Source: Leminorella grimontii ATCC 33999 = DSM 5078 (GTDB lineage: Bacteria > Pseudomonadota > Gammaproteobacteria > Enterobacterales > Enterobacteriaceae). Taken from it: a DNA stretch of 41,753 nt. The translations under genes were made by a program, and so were the position numbers. The notes under the pieces are model-generated. The model had not been told where the DNA came from. It saw only the letters and a program-made list of their open reading frames with translations, and ran no database searches. The stretch is from assembly GCF_000439085.1 (NCBI RefSeq), contig NZ_AUUA01000021.1, forward strand, positions 1 to 41,753. The letters are read 5' to 3'. Each line of letters starts with the position of its first letter. The stretch's first letter is position 1. This document shows positions 25,716 to 33,967 of the stretch, piece by piece.

Positions 25716-25841
25716 CCGGCGAGGCCTTTTCTCTCATTGCTTCAGTATTTTCGTACCGCTAAGGCCCTGTGGGGGAAACATTATTAACGCATTCAATAAT
25801 AAAGAATTACATTTTTACATTTCCCCCCGCCCGCGGCATCT

Positions 25842-25871
25842 TTTACGATGCCTCAAGAGCACCATCGTAAA
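25842..25871. promoter_or_regulatory. Inverted repeat upstream of the glycolipid-type cluster
   Basis: TTTACGATG at 25842-25850 and CATCGTAAA at 25863-25871 form a perfect 9-base inverted repeat with a 12-base spacer, 36 bases before the first start codon. The centre-to-centre distance of 21 bases puts both half-sites on one face of the DNA, as in operators for dimeric regulators. It could also fold as a leader hairpin. Confidence 0.45.
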
Positions 25872-25906
25872 GCGCAGCTTTTGGCGTTAAACAATAGGGA
25901 TAACGA

Positions 25907-26926
25907 TTGGCTACTTCAATGGAAAATCGCGCCGTGGGCGCGCCCGTCGCGGCGATAAAGATCGTTGCGACCGGCATCGCTCTGCCGGGCGAAAAGATTG
26001 TCTCTTCCGAGCTGGATGCAAGGCTCGGCAAGCCGCAGGGCTACGTTGAAAGACGTTCCGGCATTGCCTGGCGCTACCACGCGGCGCACGACGCCAGCCA
26101 GGCAGAGCTGGCCGCTGGGGCGTTGCATGATGCGCTAAAGGCGGGCGCGCTCTCGCCGTCTTCCATCGACCTCCTGATTTGCGCTTCGGCTATTGCCGTA
26201 CAGGCTCTGCCGTGCAGCGCGGTCCACATTCTTAAAGCGGCGAAGATGCCCGCCGGCGTGGCCGGTTTTGATATCAACAGCAGCTGCGTAAGCTTTATCT
26301 CCGCGCTGGAAGTGGCCGCCGGGCTGCTCAGTACCGGCGCTTATCGGCGTATCGCCATCGTTTCGGCGGACATCGCGTCGCGCGGCATCGACTGGAACCA
26401 CGAAGAGTCGTCGCTGATTTTCGGCGACGGCGCGGCGTGCGCCATCGTTGAGCGGGGCGACGGCAAAAGCGGCATTCTGGCAAGCCTGATAGAGATGTAC
26501 CCCGACGGCAGCGAGCTGTGCGAGATCCGCGCGGGCGGAACCCGCCGCAACCCCAGAGCGGGCATGAACGACAGCGACTTCCTGTTCCACATGCAGGGAA
26601 AACCGCTGTTTCGCTACGCCTCCTCTCTGATAGAGGACTACTTTGCCCGCCTGCTAAAAAAAAGCGGCCTGCGGCTTGCGGATATCGGCACGGTGGTGCC
26701 GCATCAGGCCAGCCATCTCTCGCTTGAACACATGCGAAAGCGCCTGCGGGTGCCGGAGTCGGCGCTGATTGACGTTTATCGCCATTACGGCAACCAGGTG
26801 GCGGCGTCTATTCCGACCGCGCTGCACGAAGCGGTCATCAGCGGCCGGTTCACGCCGGAAAAGCCCGCGATGCTTATCGGCACCGCCGCAGGCTTAACGC
26901 TGGCCGGCATGGTGCTTTTGCCATGA
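25907..26926 (+). CDS. 3-oxoacyl-ACP synthase III-like condensing enzyme (OleA/FabH-like)
   Basis: The 339-residue protein has the thiolase-fold KAS III layout with the catalytic triad Cys127 (INSSCVSF), His266 (VPHQASH) and Asn296 (YGNQVAAS). FGDGAACAI and the C-terminal GTAAGLTLAGMVLL are family hallmarks. Such enzymes join an acyl group to malonyl-ACP (FabH) or to a second acyl-CoA (OleA). The OleD-like next gene favours an OleA-like role. The start is a TTG at 25907 with AGGGA upstream; an ATG at 25919 is the alternative. Its stop overlaps the next start as ATGA, so it heads a coupled operon. Confidence 0.92.
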   Translation: MATSMENRAVGAPVAAIKIVATGIALPGEKIVSSELDARLGKPQGYVERRSGIAWRYHAAHDASQAELAAGALHDALKAGALSPSSIDLLICASAIAVQALPCSAVHILKAAKMPAGVAGFDINSSCVSFISALEVAAGLLSTGAYRRIAIVSADIASRGIDWNHEESSLIFGDGAACAIVERGDGKSGILASLIEMYPDGSELCEIRAGGTRRNPRAGMNDSDFLFHMQGKPLFRYASSLIEDYFARLLKKSGLRLADIGTVVPHQASHLSLEHMRKRLRVPESALIDVYRHYGNQVAASIPTALHEAVISGRFTPEKPAMLIGTAAGLTLAGMVLLP

Positions 26927-27939
26927 AGATCCTGGTGACGGGCGCGACCAGCGGCCTTGGGCGCAACGCCGCCCAACGCCTTCTGGAGTGCGGATTTGAC
27001 GTAGTCGCCACCGGCCGCAATCGGGCGGAAGGGGTGCGGCTAAAAAACGCGGGCGCGGCCTTTATTCCTCTCGATTTGGCCGAGGCGACCCTTGACGACT
27101 GCGTCAGGCTGATGGACGGGTGCGATGCGGTGTGGCACTGCGCCGCGAAGTCTTCCCCATGGGGAGATAGAGCGTCGTTCTGGCGGGCTAACGTCAAGGC
27201 GACGCAGACGCTGGCTCTGGCGGCCGGCAGCGCCGGGATACCGCGCTTTGTTCATATCTCGACCCCTGCGGTCTATTTTGACTTTCAACACCACTATGAT
27301 CTGCCGGAAACCTATCTGGCGCGGGCGTTCTCCAGCCATTACGCCAGCAGTAAGCATGAGGCCGAACGGGCGATTGCCGACGCGGTTGCCCGCTTTGATT
27401 CAACGACCTTCGTTATGCTACGCCCGCGCGGGCTGTTCGGCCCGCACGATAACGTCATCATCCCCCGCCTGATGCAGCAGCTTCATCGAGACGGCGGCGT
27501 GCTACGCCTGCCGCGCGGCGGCGAAGCGCTGCTGGATCTGACCTTCGTGCAAAACGTGGTCTACGCGATGGAACTGGCGACGTACGGTAAAGGGCTGCGT
27601 TCCGGCAGCGTTTATAACGTGACCAACCACCAGCCGCAGCGGCTGGCCGACATGCTCGACGCGCTGCTGCGTCAACAGCTGGGGCTGAGCTATAAAATCA
27701 GGTCTGTCCCTTGGTCTGTGCTGTCGCTGGCGGCGCGCGGCATGGAGCTTGTGGGCAAGTGCGTTGGTAAGGAACCGCCGGTCACTCGCTACAGTGCGGG
27801 GACGGTCTGCTTTGACATGACGTTAAGCGCCAAAAGGGCCGTTGAGGAGCTGGGCTACAGCCCTCGTTTCTCCATGGAGGAAGGGATTGCGCTGACGGGA
27901 GAATGGCTGAGGGCAAATGGCAAAGATCACCGCGTTTGA
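26923..27939 (+). CDS. NAD(P)-dependent epimerase/3beta-HSD-type reductase (OleD-like)
   Basis: The 338-residue extended SDR starts with the Rossmann motif TGATSGLG (residues 6-13) and has the catalytic Ser113 (HISTPAVY) and Tyr140-x-x-x-Lys144 (YASSK). The segment RPRGLFGPHDNVIIPRL is typical of 3beta-hydroxysteroid dehydrogenase and OleD-type enzymes. In the olefin pathway OleD reduces the 2-alkyl-3-keto acid to the hydroxy acid; here the same step after the KAS III is the simplest reading. The ATG overlaps the previous stop (ATGA), and the 3' end overlaps the next gene by 23 bases. Confidence 0.92.
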   Translation: MKILVTGATSGLGRNAAQRLLECGFDVVATGRNRAEGVRLKNAGAAFIPLDLAEATLDDCVRLMDGCDAVWHCAAKSSPWGDRASFWRANVKATQTLALAAGSAGIPRFVHISTPAVYFDFQHHYDLPETYLARAFSSHYASSKHEAERAIADAVARFDSTTFVMLRPRGLFGPHDNVIIPRLMQQLHRDGGVLRLPRGGEALLDLTFVQNVVYAMELATYGKGLRSGSVYNVTNHQPQRLADMLDALLRQQLGLSYKIRSVPWSVLSLAARGMELVGKCVGKEPPVTRYSAGTVCFDMTLSAKRAVEELGYSPRFSMEEGIALTGEWLRANGKDHRV

Positions 27940-28723
27940 AGTAGGGTACTGTACCCATATCGGCTGCATGGCGCTTAAGGGGTCTGGGCTTAGGGTGTGT
28001 AAGTTTCCTTCCCGAGCCTATTTGTTGGAAGCCGGCTCCCGAAAGTGGCTGTGGGACACCGGCTATTCCTCCTGGTTTGAGCACTATACGCGCTCCGGCA
28101 TTTTTCGCCTCTATCGTCAGGTGACGCCGGTTTATTTTAATCCGAAGGCGTCTCTAGCGCAGCAGCTATATGCCCAAGGACTGGCCGGCGGCGACGTCAG
28201 CGCCATCATCCTGTCCCATTTTCACGCTGACCACGTAGCCGGGCTGCGCGACTTCCCGAACGTCGCCTGCATTTGCTCAGGCGTTGGCTGGCGGCAGGTG
28301 AGACGGCTTCGAGGGTTTGCCGCTCTGCGCCAGGCGTTTGTGCCGGGGCTAATCCCGCCGGACTTTGAGTCTTCACTGCGCTTTATTGAAAACTTTGAAC
28401 CGCTGACGCTGCCCGAGGCGCTGGCGCCGTTTGAGTGGGGCTACGTGCTGCCTGAAAGCCAAGGAGAAATCATCTTGGTCCCGCTTCCTGGCCACGCGGT
28501 CGGGCACATCGGCGCGTTCGTGCTGACGGACGACGGCTGGACGCTGCTGGCGGCGGATGCCGCCTGGTCGCCGGACAACTACCGCGAGCTGCGCGGCCCA
28601 TCCCGCTTAGCTCATCTGGTGATGTCGGAACCCGCCGCCTATTACCGTACCCTTGAACGGCTCAACCGGCTCTGGCAAAAGGGCGAAGTGGACATTCGCC
28701 TGTGCCATGAGGGGGACCTGTGA
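27917..28723 (+). CDS. Metallo-beta-lactamase-fold hydrolase
   Basis: The 268-residue protein has the metal motif HFHADH (His101, His103, Asp105, His106), then His193 (PGHAVGH), Asp214 (AADAAW) and His264 (CHEGDL), so a full binuclear zinc site of the lactonase/thioesterase type is present. It resembles quorum-quenching lactonases of the AiiA type in motif layout. In this cluster it could open a lactone or cleave a thioester. The gene overlaps its neighbours on both sides (23 bases and GTGA), which shows it belongs to the operon. Confidence 0.92.
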   Translation: MAKITAFEVGYCTHIGCMALKGSGLRVCKFPSRAYLLEAGSRKWLWDTGYSSWFEHYTRSGIFRLYRQVTPVYFNPKASLAQQLYAQGLAGGDVSAIILSHFHADHVAGLRDFPNVACICSGVGWRQVRRLRGFAALRQAFVPGLIPPDFESSLRFIENFEPLTLPEALAPFEWGYVLPESQGEIILVPLPGHAVGHIGAFVLTDDGWTLLAADAAWSPDNYRELRGPSRLAHLVMSEPAAYYRTLERLNRLWQKGEVDIRLCHEGDL

Positions 28724-30006
28724 ATCCGTTGACGCTGCTCTGGCGCTATTTTTCCACCCGGAGGCGGCGCTTTACCGATCGCGAAGCCCTTGAAAACTGG
28801 CAGGCCAAAAGGCTGCACGCCTTTAGGCAGAACGTATTGTCTAAAAGCCCGTGGTTTCGGCGCTACCTTTCGCTGCCGTTCAACCAGTGGCCAACGATGG
28901 ACAAGGCGCTGATGATGGCGCACTTCGACGAGATGAATACCGAAGGCCTCAAGCGCGACGCGCTGATGGCCTGTGCGCTGCAAAGCGAGCAAAGCCGGGA
29001 CTTCAAGCCAAAAGTAGGGCGATTCAGCGTCGGCCTGTCGTCCGGCACTTCCGGCAGGCGGGGACTGTTTGTCGTCAGCCCGCAGGAACAGCAGATTTGG
29101 GCCGCTGGCGTGCTGGCCAAGGCATTGCCGGACGGCCTGTTCGCCAGGGAGCGGGTGGCGCTGTTTCTTCGAGCGGACAACAACCTTTATCAGAGCGTCA
29201 ACAGCCGCTGGCTGAGCCTGGACTTTTACGACCTGCTCGCGCCGTTTCAGGAACAGATAGCGCGGCTGGAACAGTTCTCCCCGACGATTATCGTCGCCCC
29301 GGCGCAGGTGCTGCGCGCGCTGGCGTTGGCTGCAGAGGCGGGCAAGCTGACGCTCTGCGTCAAAAAGGTTATCTCGGTGGCGGAAGTGCTCGAAGCGCAG
29401 GACCGGGATCTGCTGGACCGCGTTTTCGGCAACGTCGGGGAAATCTATCAGGCGACGGAGGGCTTTTTGGCCTCGACCTGCGCCTGCGGTACGCTGCACC
29501 TGAACGAAGAGTTTATTCACGTTGAGCCGCAGTGGCTCGACGAGCGGCGCTTTATTCCAATTATTACCGACTTTACCCGCAGTACGCAGCCCATCGTTCG
29601 CTACCGCCTCGACGACGTGCTGGTGGCAAGCGCTCGCCCTTGCCCCTGCGGCAGCGCGGCGCGCGCGATTGAGCGCATCGAGGGGCGCCAGGACGATCAG
29701 CTGCTGCTGCCCGGTGAGTCGGGCAAGGCTCAGGTCATTTTTGCCGATCCCTGTAGCCGCGTGCTGGCGATGACGCTGCCGCTCACGGCAGACTATCGGC
29801 TGGTGCAAACGCAGGCCGACAGCCTGTTGCTGACGGCCGACTGCGACTCGGCGACGCTTAAGAGATGCCGCGACGCGCTCAATGGCCTGTTTGGCCAACA
29901 GGGAATAGATACGTCGCAGCTGGTATGGACGCTGGAGTCGCAGGCTTTATCGCCGAACTTCGACGCCAAGCGCCGACGTATCGTACGCCGGTGGGGAAGA
30001 GAATGA
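28720..30006 (+). CDS. Adenylate-forming enzyme, F390-synthetase-related
   Basis: The 428-residue protein belongs to the ANL superfamily close to phenylacetate-CoA ligase and coenzyme F390 synthetase. The P-loop SSGTSGRRG is at residues 107-115, the YQATE motif at 243-247 and the aspartate of YRLDD near 299. Two CxC pairs (Cys254/256 and Cys308/310, the latter in CPCGS) look like a structural metal site seen in this group. It should activate a carboxylate as acyl-AMP and pass it to CoA or another acceptor. OleC, also an ANL enzyme, makes beta-lactones from hydroxy acids; whether this one does so is open. The start is GTG in a GTGA overlap. Confidence 0.9.
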   Translation: MNPLTLLWRYFSTRRRRFTDREALENWQAKRLHAFRQNVLSKSPWFRRYLSLPFNQWPTMDKALMMAHFDEMNTEGLKRDALMACALQSEQSRDFKPKVGRFSVGLSSGTSGRRGLFVVSPQEQQIWAAGVLAKALPDGLFARERVALFLRADNNLYQSVNSRWLSLDFYDLLAPFQEQIARLEQFSPTIIVAPAQVLRALALAAEAGKLTLCVKKVISVAEVLEAQDRDLLDRVFGNVGEIYQATEGFLASTCACGTLHLNEEFIHVEPQWLDERRFIPIITDFTRSTQPIVRYRLDDVLVASARPCPCGSAARAIERIEGRQDDQLLLPGESGKAQVIFADPCSRVLAMTLPLTADYRLVQTQADSLLLTADCDSATLKRCRDALNGLFGQQGIDTSQLVWTLESQALSPNFDAKRRRIVRRWGRE

Positions 30007-30074
30007 GCGAGCTGCTGCAGCGTTTTTTTGAACGCATGGACGATCGCCCCGAGCGTACGGAGGAGGCGCGGTGA
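30003..30074 (+). CDS. 23-residue mini-ORF coupled on both sides
   Basis: An ATG at 30003 overlaps the stop of the adenylate-forming gene (ATGA) and opens a 23-codon frame, MSELLQRFFERMDDRPERTE and so on, whose TGA at 30072-30074 overlaps the GTG start of the next gene (GTGA). The peptide would be amphipathic, with Leu and Phe on one face and charged residues on the other. It may be a real microprotein or only a device that carries ribosomes over a 64-base gap. Family support is absent. Confidence 0.45.
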   Translation: MSELLQRFFERMDDRPERTEEAR

Positions 30075-31033
30075 ACGTGCTGATTACCGGCGCGTCCGGC
30101 TTTATCGGCGGCGCTTTTTTGCGGCGTTTCGCGGCCCTGGAGGGCGTTTCTCTGTGCGGCGTAGGGCGACGCGAGCATGTCGATTTTCCCTCGTCAGTGC
30201 GCTATTGCGCGTTGGCGCTCGACAGGCTGGACGAGCTGGATTTCACGCCCGACGTCGTTATCCACGCGGCGGGCAGGGCGTCGCCCTGGGGAACGAAACG
30301 GGACTACTACCGGGACAACGTCGAGACGACTCGGCAGGTGATTGATTTTTGTCGCCGCCGTGGGTTTCCCAGGCTGATATTTATTTCAAGCGCGGCGGTC
30401 TATTACCGCTTTGAGCACAGGCTTGGCCTGCGGGAGAGCGATCCCATCGGCCCGGTATTTACCGGCGAATACGGACGAAGCAAGCGGCGGGCAGAGCTGC
30501 TGGTGGAGGACTACTGCGGCGAAAAAACGATTTTTCGCCCGTGCGCGGCCTTTGGCGATGGCGACCGACTGCTGTTTCCTCCGCTGTTGGCTGCTGCCAA
30601 AAAGGGGAAGCTGGTAAAGCTGCTTGCCGAGGGCGTAAAGGCGCAGGCCGATATTATGCACGTCGACGCGCTGTGCGATTATCTTATGCGTGCGGCGACC
30701 TATCCGAAGCTCAGAGCGTGCTATAACATCTCCGCCGATCGTCCCGTAGAGACGGAAGGGCTGCTCTGCGAAGCGTTGCAGCAGCTCGGCCTGCCTCAGC
30801 CGGAAAAAACGGTGCGGCTGCGTTCGGCCCTGCGCTTTGCCGGCGCGCTGGAGCTGCTTTGGCGATGGCTGCCGCTTTCGGGGGAACCGCCGATTACCCG
30901 CTTCGGCGTTGCGGTGTTCGGCTATGCCTCCACCCTTGACGTTACCCCCATGCTGGACGACTTCGGCCCGCCATCGGTGGATTTCACTCTTAGCCTGCGG
31001 GCGTTTTTACAACAATATAGGGAGGCGCGCTGA
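30071..31033 (+). CDS. NAD-dependent epimerase/dehydratase-type reductase
   Basis: The 320-residue extended SDR starts with TGASGFIGG and has Ser106/Ser107 (FISSAAVYY) and Tyr134-x-x-x-Lys138 (YGRSK). It is a distant paralogue of the OleD-like protein two genes upstream; both have an xSPWG segment (AAKSSPWGDR and AAGRASPWGTK) near residue 70-75. It may reduce a second keto group or alter a sugar. The start is GTG with GGAGG before it, in a GTGA overlap with the mini-ORF. Confidence 0.9.
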   Translation: MNVLITGASGFIGGAFLRRFAALEGVSLCGVGRREHVDFPSSVRYCALALDRLDELDFTPDVVIHAAGRASPWGTKRDYYRDNVETTRQVIDFCRRRGFPRLIFISSAAVYYRFEHRLGLRESDPIGPVFTGEYGRSKRRAELLVEDYCGEKTIFRPCAAFGDGDRLLFPPLLAAAKKGKLVKLLAEGVKAQADIMHVDALCDYLMRAATYPKLRACYNISADRPVETEGLLCEALQQLGLPQPEKTVRLRSALRFAGALELLWRWLPLSGEPPITRFGVAVFGYASTLDVTPMLDDFGPPSVDFTLSLRAFLQQYREAR

Positions 31034-32157
31034 TGGTAGCCATTGTCTTGCTCTGGTTGGCAATCCTGCTGTTTAAGGTGCATTTTGCCCTCAGGATCCT
31101 GCGTGCCCCCGGAACCCAAACTCACGGCAGCTTTGACGACGTTACGATTATGCAGCCGATACTCAGCGGCGATCCCGCGCTGGAGTCGGTTTTAGCCTCT
31201 AACCTGCGGAATCTTTGCGGGGCGAAGTTTCTTTGGCTGATAGACGACGATGACGCGCAGGCCGCGAGGGTGACGCGGCGCCTGCTGCGATGCTATCCGC
31301 AGAGCGACGTTCGCGTGTGTTCTTATCCTCAGGCGCCGGAAGGGATCAACCCAAAGCTGTTTAAGCTTGAGCAGGGAAGGGCGCTGGTCGACACGCGGAG
31401 CGTTCTGATACTGGATGATGACGCTGCCCTGACCGCGTCATCGCTTCAAACGATGCTCGGCGAGCTTGGCGATAATGCGCTGGTCACCGCCTTACCCTGG
31501 TATCGAGCGGCGGAAAACGCGCCGTCGCGCCTGTTGGCGCAGTTTGTTAACGACAACTCGGCGTTGACCTATTTGCCGCTGCTGCCCTTTGCCAAGCCTC
31601 TGACGCTAAACGGCATGTGCTACGCCCTGCGCCTGAGCTCGCTTGAGCGCGTCGGCGGATTTTTGCCGATTATGCATCACCTGACGGACGATCTCGCTCT
31701 GGCGACGCTGTTGACCCATGAAGGCGTGGAGATTGTGCAGTCTGCCGCAACGGTGGGCGTGCAGACCAGCGTGCCGGACGTCAGGCGCTATTTCCGCCAG
31801 ATGCACCGCTGGTTCCTGTTTGCCACGCTGCTAATGCGCGAGAAGAGCATCGCAACGAATCTGGCTATTTTTGTTCTTCAGGGGCTTCATCCGCTGCTGC
31901 TTTGGGCGATGATCGCGCTGGCGTTCGGCGGTGCGGCTAACGCCGGCGTACTGGCGGTGGTGCTGCTAATTCGCCACTTCGCGCTGCGTCGGGTTCAGCG
32001 TGCGGTATCGGCGGACATTCCCGCCCGCCCGGCGCTTTCCGTGCTGTCAGAGCTGCTGCAGCCGCTGCACTTACTGAACGCGCTGCTTAACCGCACCATT
32101 TACTGGCGTTCGCGGCGCTATCGCATTTTCAGTAATGACCGATTTACTTCACTATGA
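31033..32157 (+). CDS. Membrane glycosyltransferase, GT2/GT21 type (ceramide glucosyltransferase/HpnI-like)
   Basis: The 374-residue protein has an N-terminal membrane anchor (residues 1-20), a GT-A domain with the acidic motifs DDDD (71-74), LDDD (127-130) and TDD (218-220), the acceptor motif QMHRW (256-260, the QxxRW signature), and C-terminal membrane segments at about 275-320. This is the plan of ceramide glucosyltransferases and HpnI, which put sugars on lipids at the cytoplasmic face. The ATG shares one base with the previous stop (TGATG). In this cluster it suggests a lipid acceptor made by the upstream enzymes. Confidence 0.9.
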   Translation: MVAIVLLWLAILLFKVHFALRILRAPGTQTHGSFDDVTIMQPILSGDPALESVLASNLRNLCGAKFLWLIDDDDAQAARVTRRLLRCYPQSDVRVCSYPQAPEGINPKLFKLEQGRALVDTRSVLILDDDAALTASSLQTMLGELGDNALVTALPWYRAAENAPSRLLAQFVNDNSALTYLPLLPFAKPLTLNGMCYALRLSSLERVGGFLPIMHHLTDDLALATLLTHEGVEIVQSAATVGVQTSVPDVRRYFRQMHRWFLFATLLMREKSIATNLAIFVLQGLHPLLLWAMIALAFGGAANAGVLAVVLLIRHFALRRVQRAVSADIPARPALSVLSELLQPLHLLNALLNRTIYWRSRRYRIFSNDRFTSL

Positions 32158-32723
32158 CCGAATTTCGCCTGAACGTTGCCTTTATCACCGGCAGAAGCCG
32201 ACCCGATAACCCGGCGCTAAGCCCGGCACAGCGGGGTTTTCTCGAGAGCCTGTCGGTGGAGGGGGGAAGCCCGGTGGCGGTAAATTTTCCCTGGTCGCCT
32301 CAGTCAGGGCCCTGGCGGGAAACAGGGCTGCTGCGCGCCAGCGTGAACAACGCGTTGGAGTACCTTAACTCCCGCAGGCCGAGGTTCGTAGCGCGCTATC
32401 GGGAGTCCGCCATTGCGCTGCTTGAGTCGGCGGACCACACGCTGTTGCTTTCCGGCAGCTGCGGGCTGGAGCTGTTCAACAATCTGCGGCTGCCCGCATC
32501 GCTTATGCCGCGCGTCAGCGTTTTTGCCTACGGCCCCGTCGCCCGCCGTCGTCCGGACTGTCACCACCTGCTGGTGCAGGGGCGGCAGGATCGGATTTCT
32601 CGCCTTTGGTTCGCCCGTCCGGATGCGTGCATACCGTGCGGCCATATGGACTATCTCCCGCGTCCTGAACTACTTGAGCTGTGCCAGCGGTTTATCAGTC
32701 AGATACGGGAGAGAAATTCCTAG
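32154..32723 (+). CDS. Unknown protein of the cluster (189 residues)
   Basis: I do not recognise this family. The product is soluble, has no signal peptide, and contains a hydrophobic strand followed by a tight turn, TLLLSGSCGLELFNNL, that resembles a nucleophile elbow with Ser or Cys. Other features are an N-terminal strand LNVAFITGRSRPDN, and cysteines in CHHLL and CIPCGHMDY. The start overlaps the previous stop (ATGA), and its stop directly abuts the next start. An alpha/beta-hydrolase-like or acyltransferase role is possible but unproven. Confidence 0.75.
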   Translation: MTEFRLNVAFITGRSRPDNPALSPAQRGFLESLSVEGGSPVAVNFPWSPQSGPWRETGLLRASVNNALEYLNSRRPRFVARYRESAIALLESADHTLLLSGSCGLELFNNLRLPASLMPRVSVFAYGPVARRRPDCHHLLVQGRQDRISRLWFARPDACIPCGHMDYLPRPELLELCQRFISQIRERNS

Positions 32724-33932
32724 ATGCAGCGTTTACTCGACCTTATTCCGCCGAACGTGACCCGCATTGACCTGCTGGCGCCACCGTTTTCCGGCCACCT
32801 GCATCCGGTGCTGGCGATGGGCAGGGCGCTTTCCGCCTGTTATCAGGTGCGGATTATCAGCACCTGTGGAGCCCGCGCCCGCATTGAGGCCGCCGGCCTG
32901 GAGTGCCTGACGCTGAAAGGGGATTACGACACGCCGCTGCTGTCGGTAGTGAACCCGAAGTACGCGGTGAAGTCCCATCCCGTGAGGCTCTATCGGCAGT
33001 TTCGCGCCGTCGTCAGACTGCTGGCAGGTTTTGCAGACGAACTGGAGCTGACGTGGCGAAGCGAGGGGAAGCCGGATTTAGCGATCGCCGACTTTACTCT
33101 CCCGGTGGTGGGGGAAGTTTGCCGCAGGCTTGACGTTCTCTGGTGGAGCAGCCTGCCTTCGCCCTGCGTGCTTGAAGCGCCGGACGGCGCGCCCGCCTAT
33201 TGCGGCGGGCTGATGCCGGCAACGGGGCGCGGCGAGCGCTTATGGCACCTTATCCATCGCAAAAAGGTGCGGCTATTTAAACGCGCGGCGTTCTGGCTGT
33301 TTCGAGACGTCATTCGCCAAACGGGGATCGCCAGGCTTTATCGGCCTGACGGCAGCGAAGCCGCTTACTCGCCCACCCGTATTCTCGCCCTTGGCGAAGA
33401 GGCGTTTGAATTTCCGCGCACCTGGCCTGCCTCCGTCACGTTTATCGGCCCCGCGCTGTATACGCCGCCGACCAGAGGAGAGGCTCCGCCCTTTATCGAG
33501 GGGAAACGCCACGTGCTGGTGACGCTGGGTACGCACCTCGACTGGCACAAAGACGCCGTCGCAAAGGCGGTGATTTCTCTCGCTCGCGGGCTTCCGGACT
33601 GGGAGTTTCACTTTACCGACGGCAACCCGGCGGGTGAGCAAAGCCTGAGGCAGAATAACTTCAGCCGCGTCGCCTGGATTGATTACGACCTCTGGCTGCC
33701 CCGCTATGACGCGGTTATTCACCACGGCGGCGCGGGGATTATGTGGCACTGCCTGAAGAAGAACGTTCCCGCGCTGGTTTACCCGGTCGATTACGACCAG
33801 TTTGATCACGCGGCCAGGCTAGAGTACAGCGGCAAGGGCGTCTGGATCCGAGGAGGGCTGAAGGCGTTGGCGAACGCCGGGCCGATGTTGGTGAAGTTGG
33901 TGGCGGATGGCAAACGGGAGCCGGAGAATTAA
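32724..33932 (+). CDS. GT1-family glycosyltransferase (UGT/MGT-like)
   Basis: The 402-residue GT-B enzyme has the N-terminal PPFSGHLHPVLAMG segment, in which His25 is the probable catalytic base, and the nucleotide-sugar motif HHGGAGIMWHCLKKNVPALV starting at about residue 333, followed by YDQFDHAARLE. These are the marks of UDP-glycosyltransferases acting on small lipophilic acceptors (macrolides, flavonoids, rhamnolipids, zeaxanthin). The ATG follows the previous TAG directly. As last gene it probably adds the final sugar to the cluster product. Confidence 0.92.
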   Translation: MQRLLDLIPPNVTRIDLLAPPFSGHLHPVLAMGRALSACYQVRIISTCGARARIEAAGLECLTLKGDYDTPLLSVVNPKYAVKSHPVRLYRQFRAVVRLLAGFADELELTWRSEGKPDLAIADFTLPVVGEVCRRLDVLWWSSLPSPCVLEAPDGAPAYCGGLMPATGRGERLWHLIHRKKVRLFKRAAFWLFRDVIRQTGIARLYRPDGSEAAYSPTRILALGEEAFEFPRTWPASVTFIGPALYTPPTRGEAPPFIEGKRHVLVTLGTHLDWHKDAVAKAVISLARGLPDWEFHFTDGNPAGEQSLRQNNFSRVAWIDYDLWLPRYDAVIHHGGAGIMWHCLKKNVPALVYPVDYDQFDHAARLEYSGKGVWIRGGLKALANAGPMLVKLVADGKREPEN

Positions 33933-33967
33933 CGGCGCTTTGGCAACGCGCCGCTCCCGCACCGGCG

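Noticed and set aside
28642..29898. Minus-strand 418-residue frame opposite the adenylate-forming gene
   Set aside because: It lies antisense to a gene with clear catalytic motifs and shows the Gln/Arg/His-rich composition of a shadow frame.
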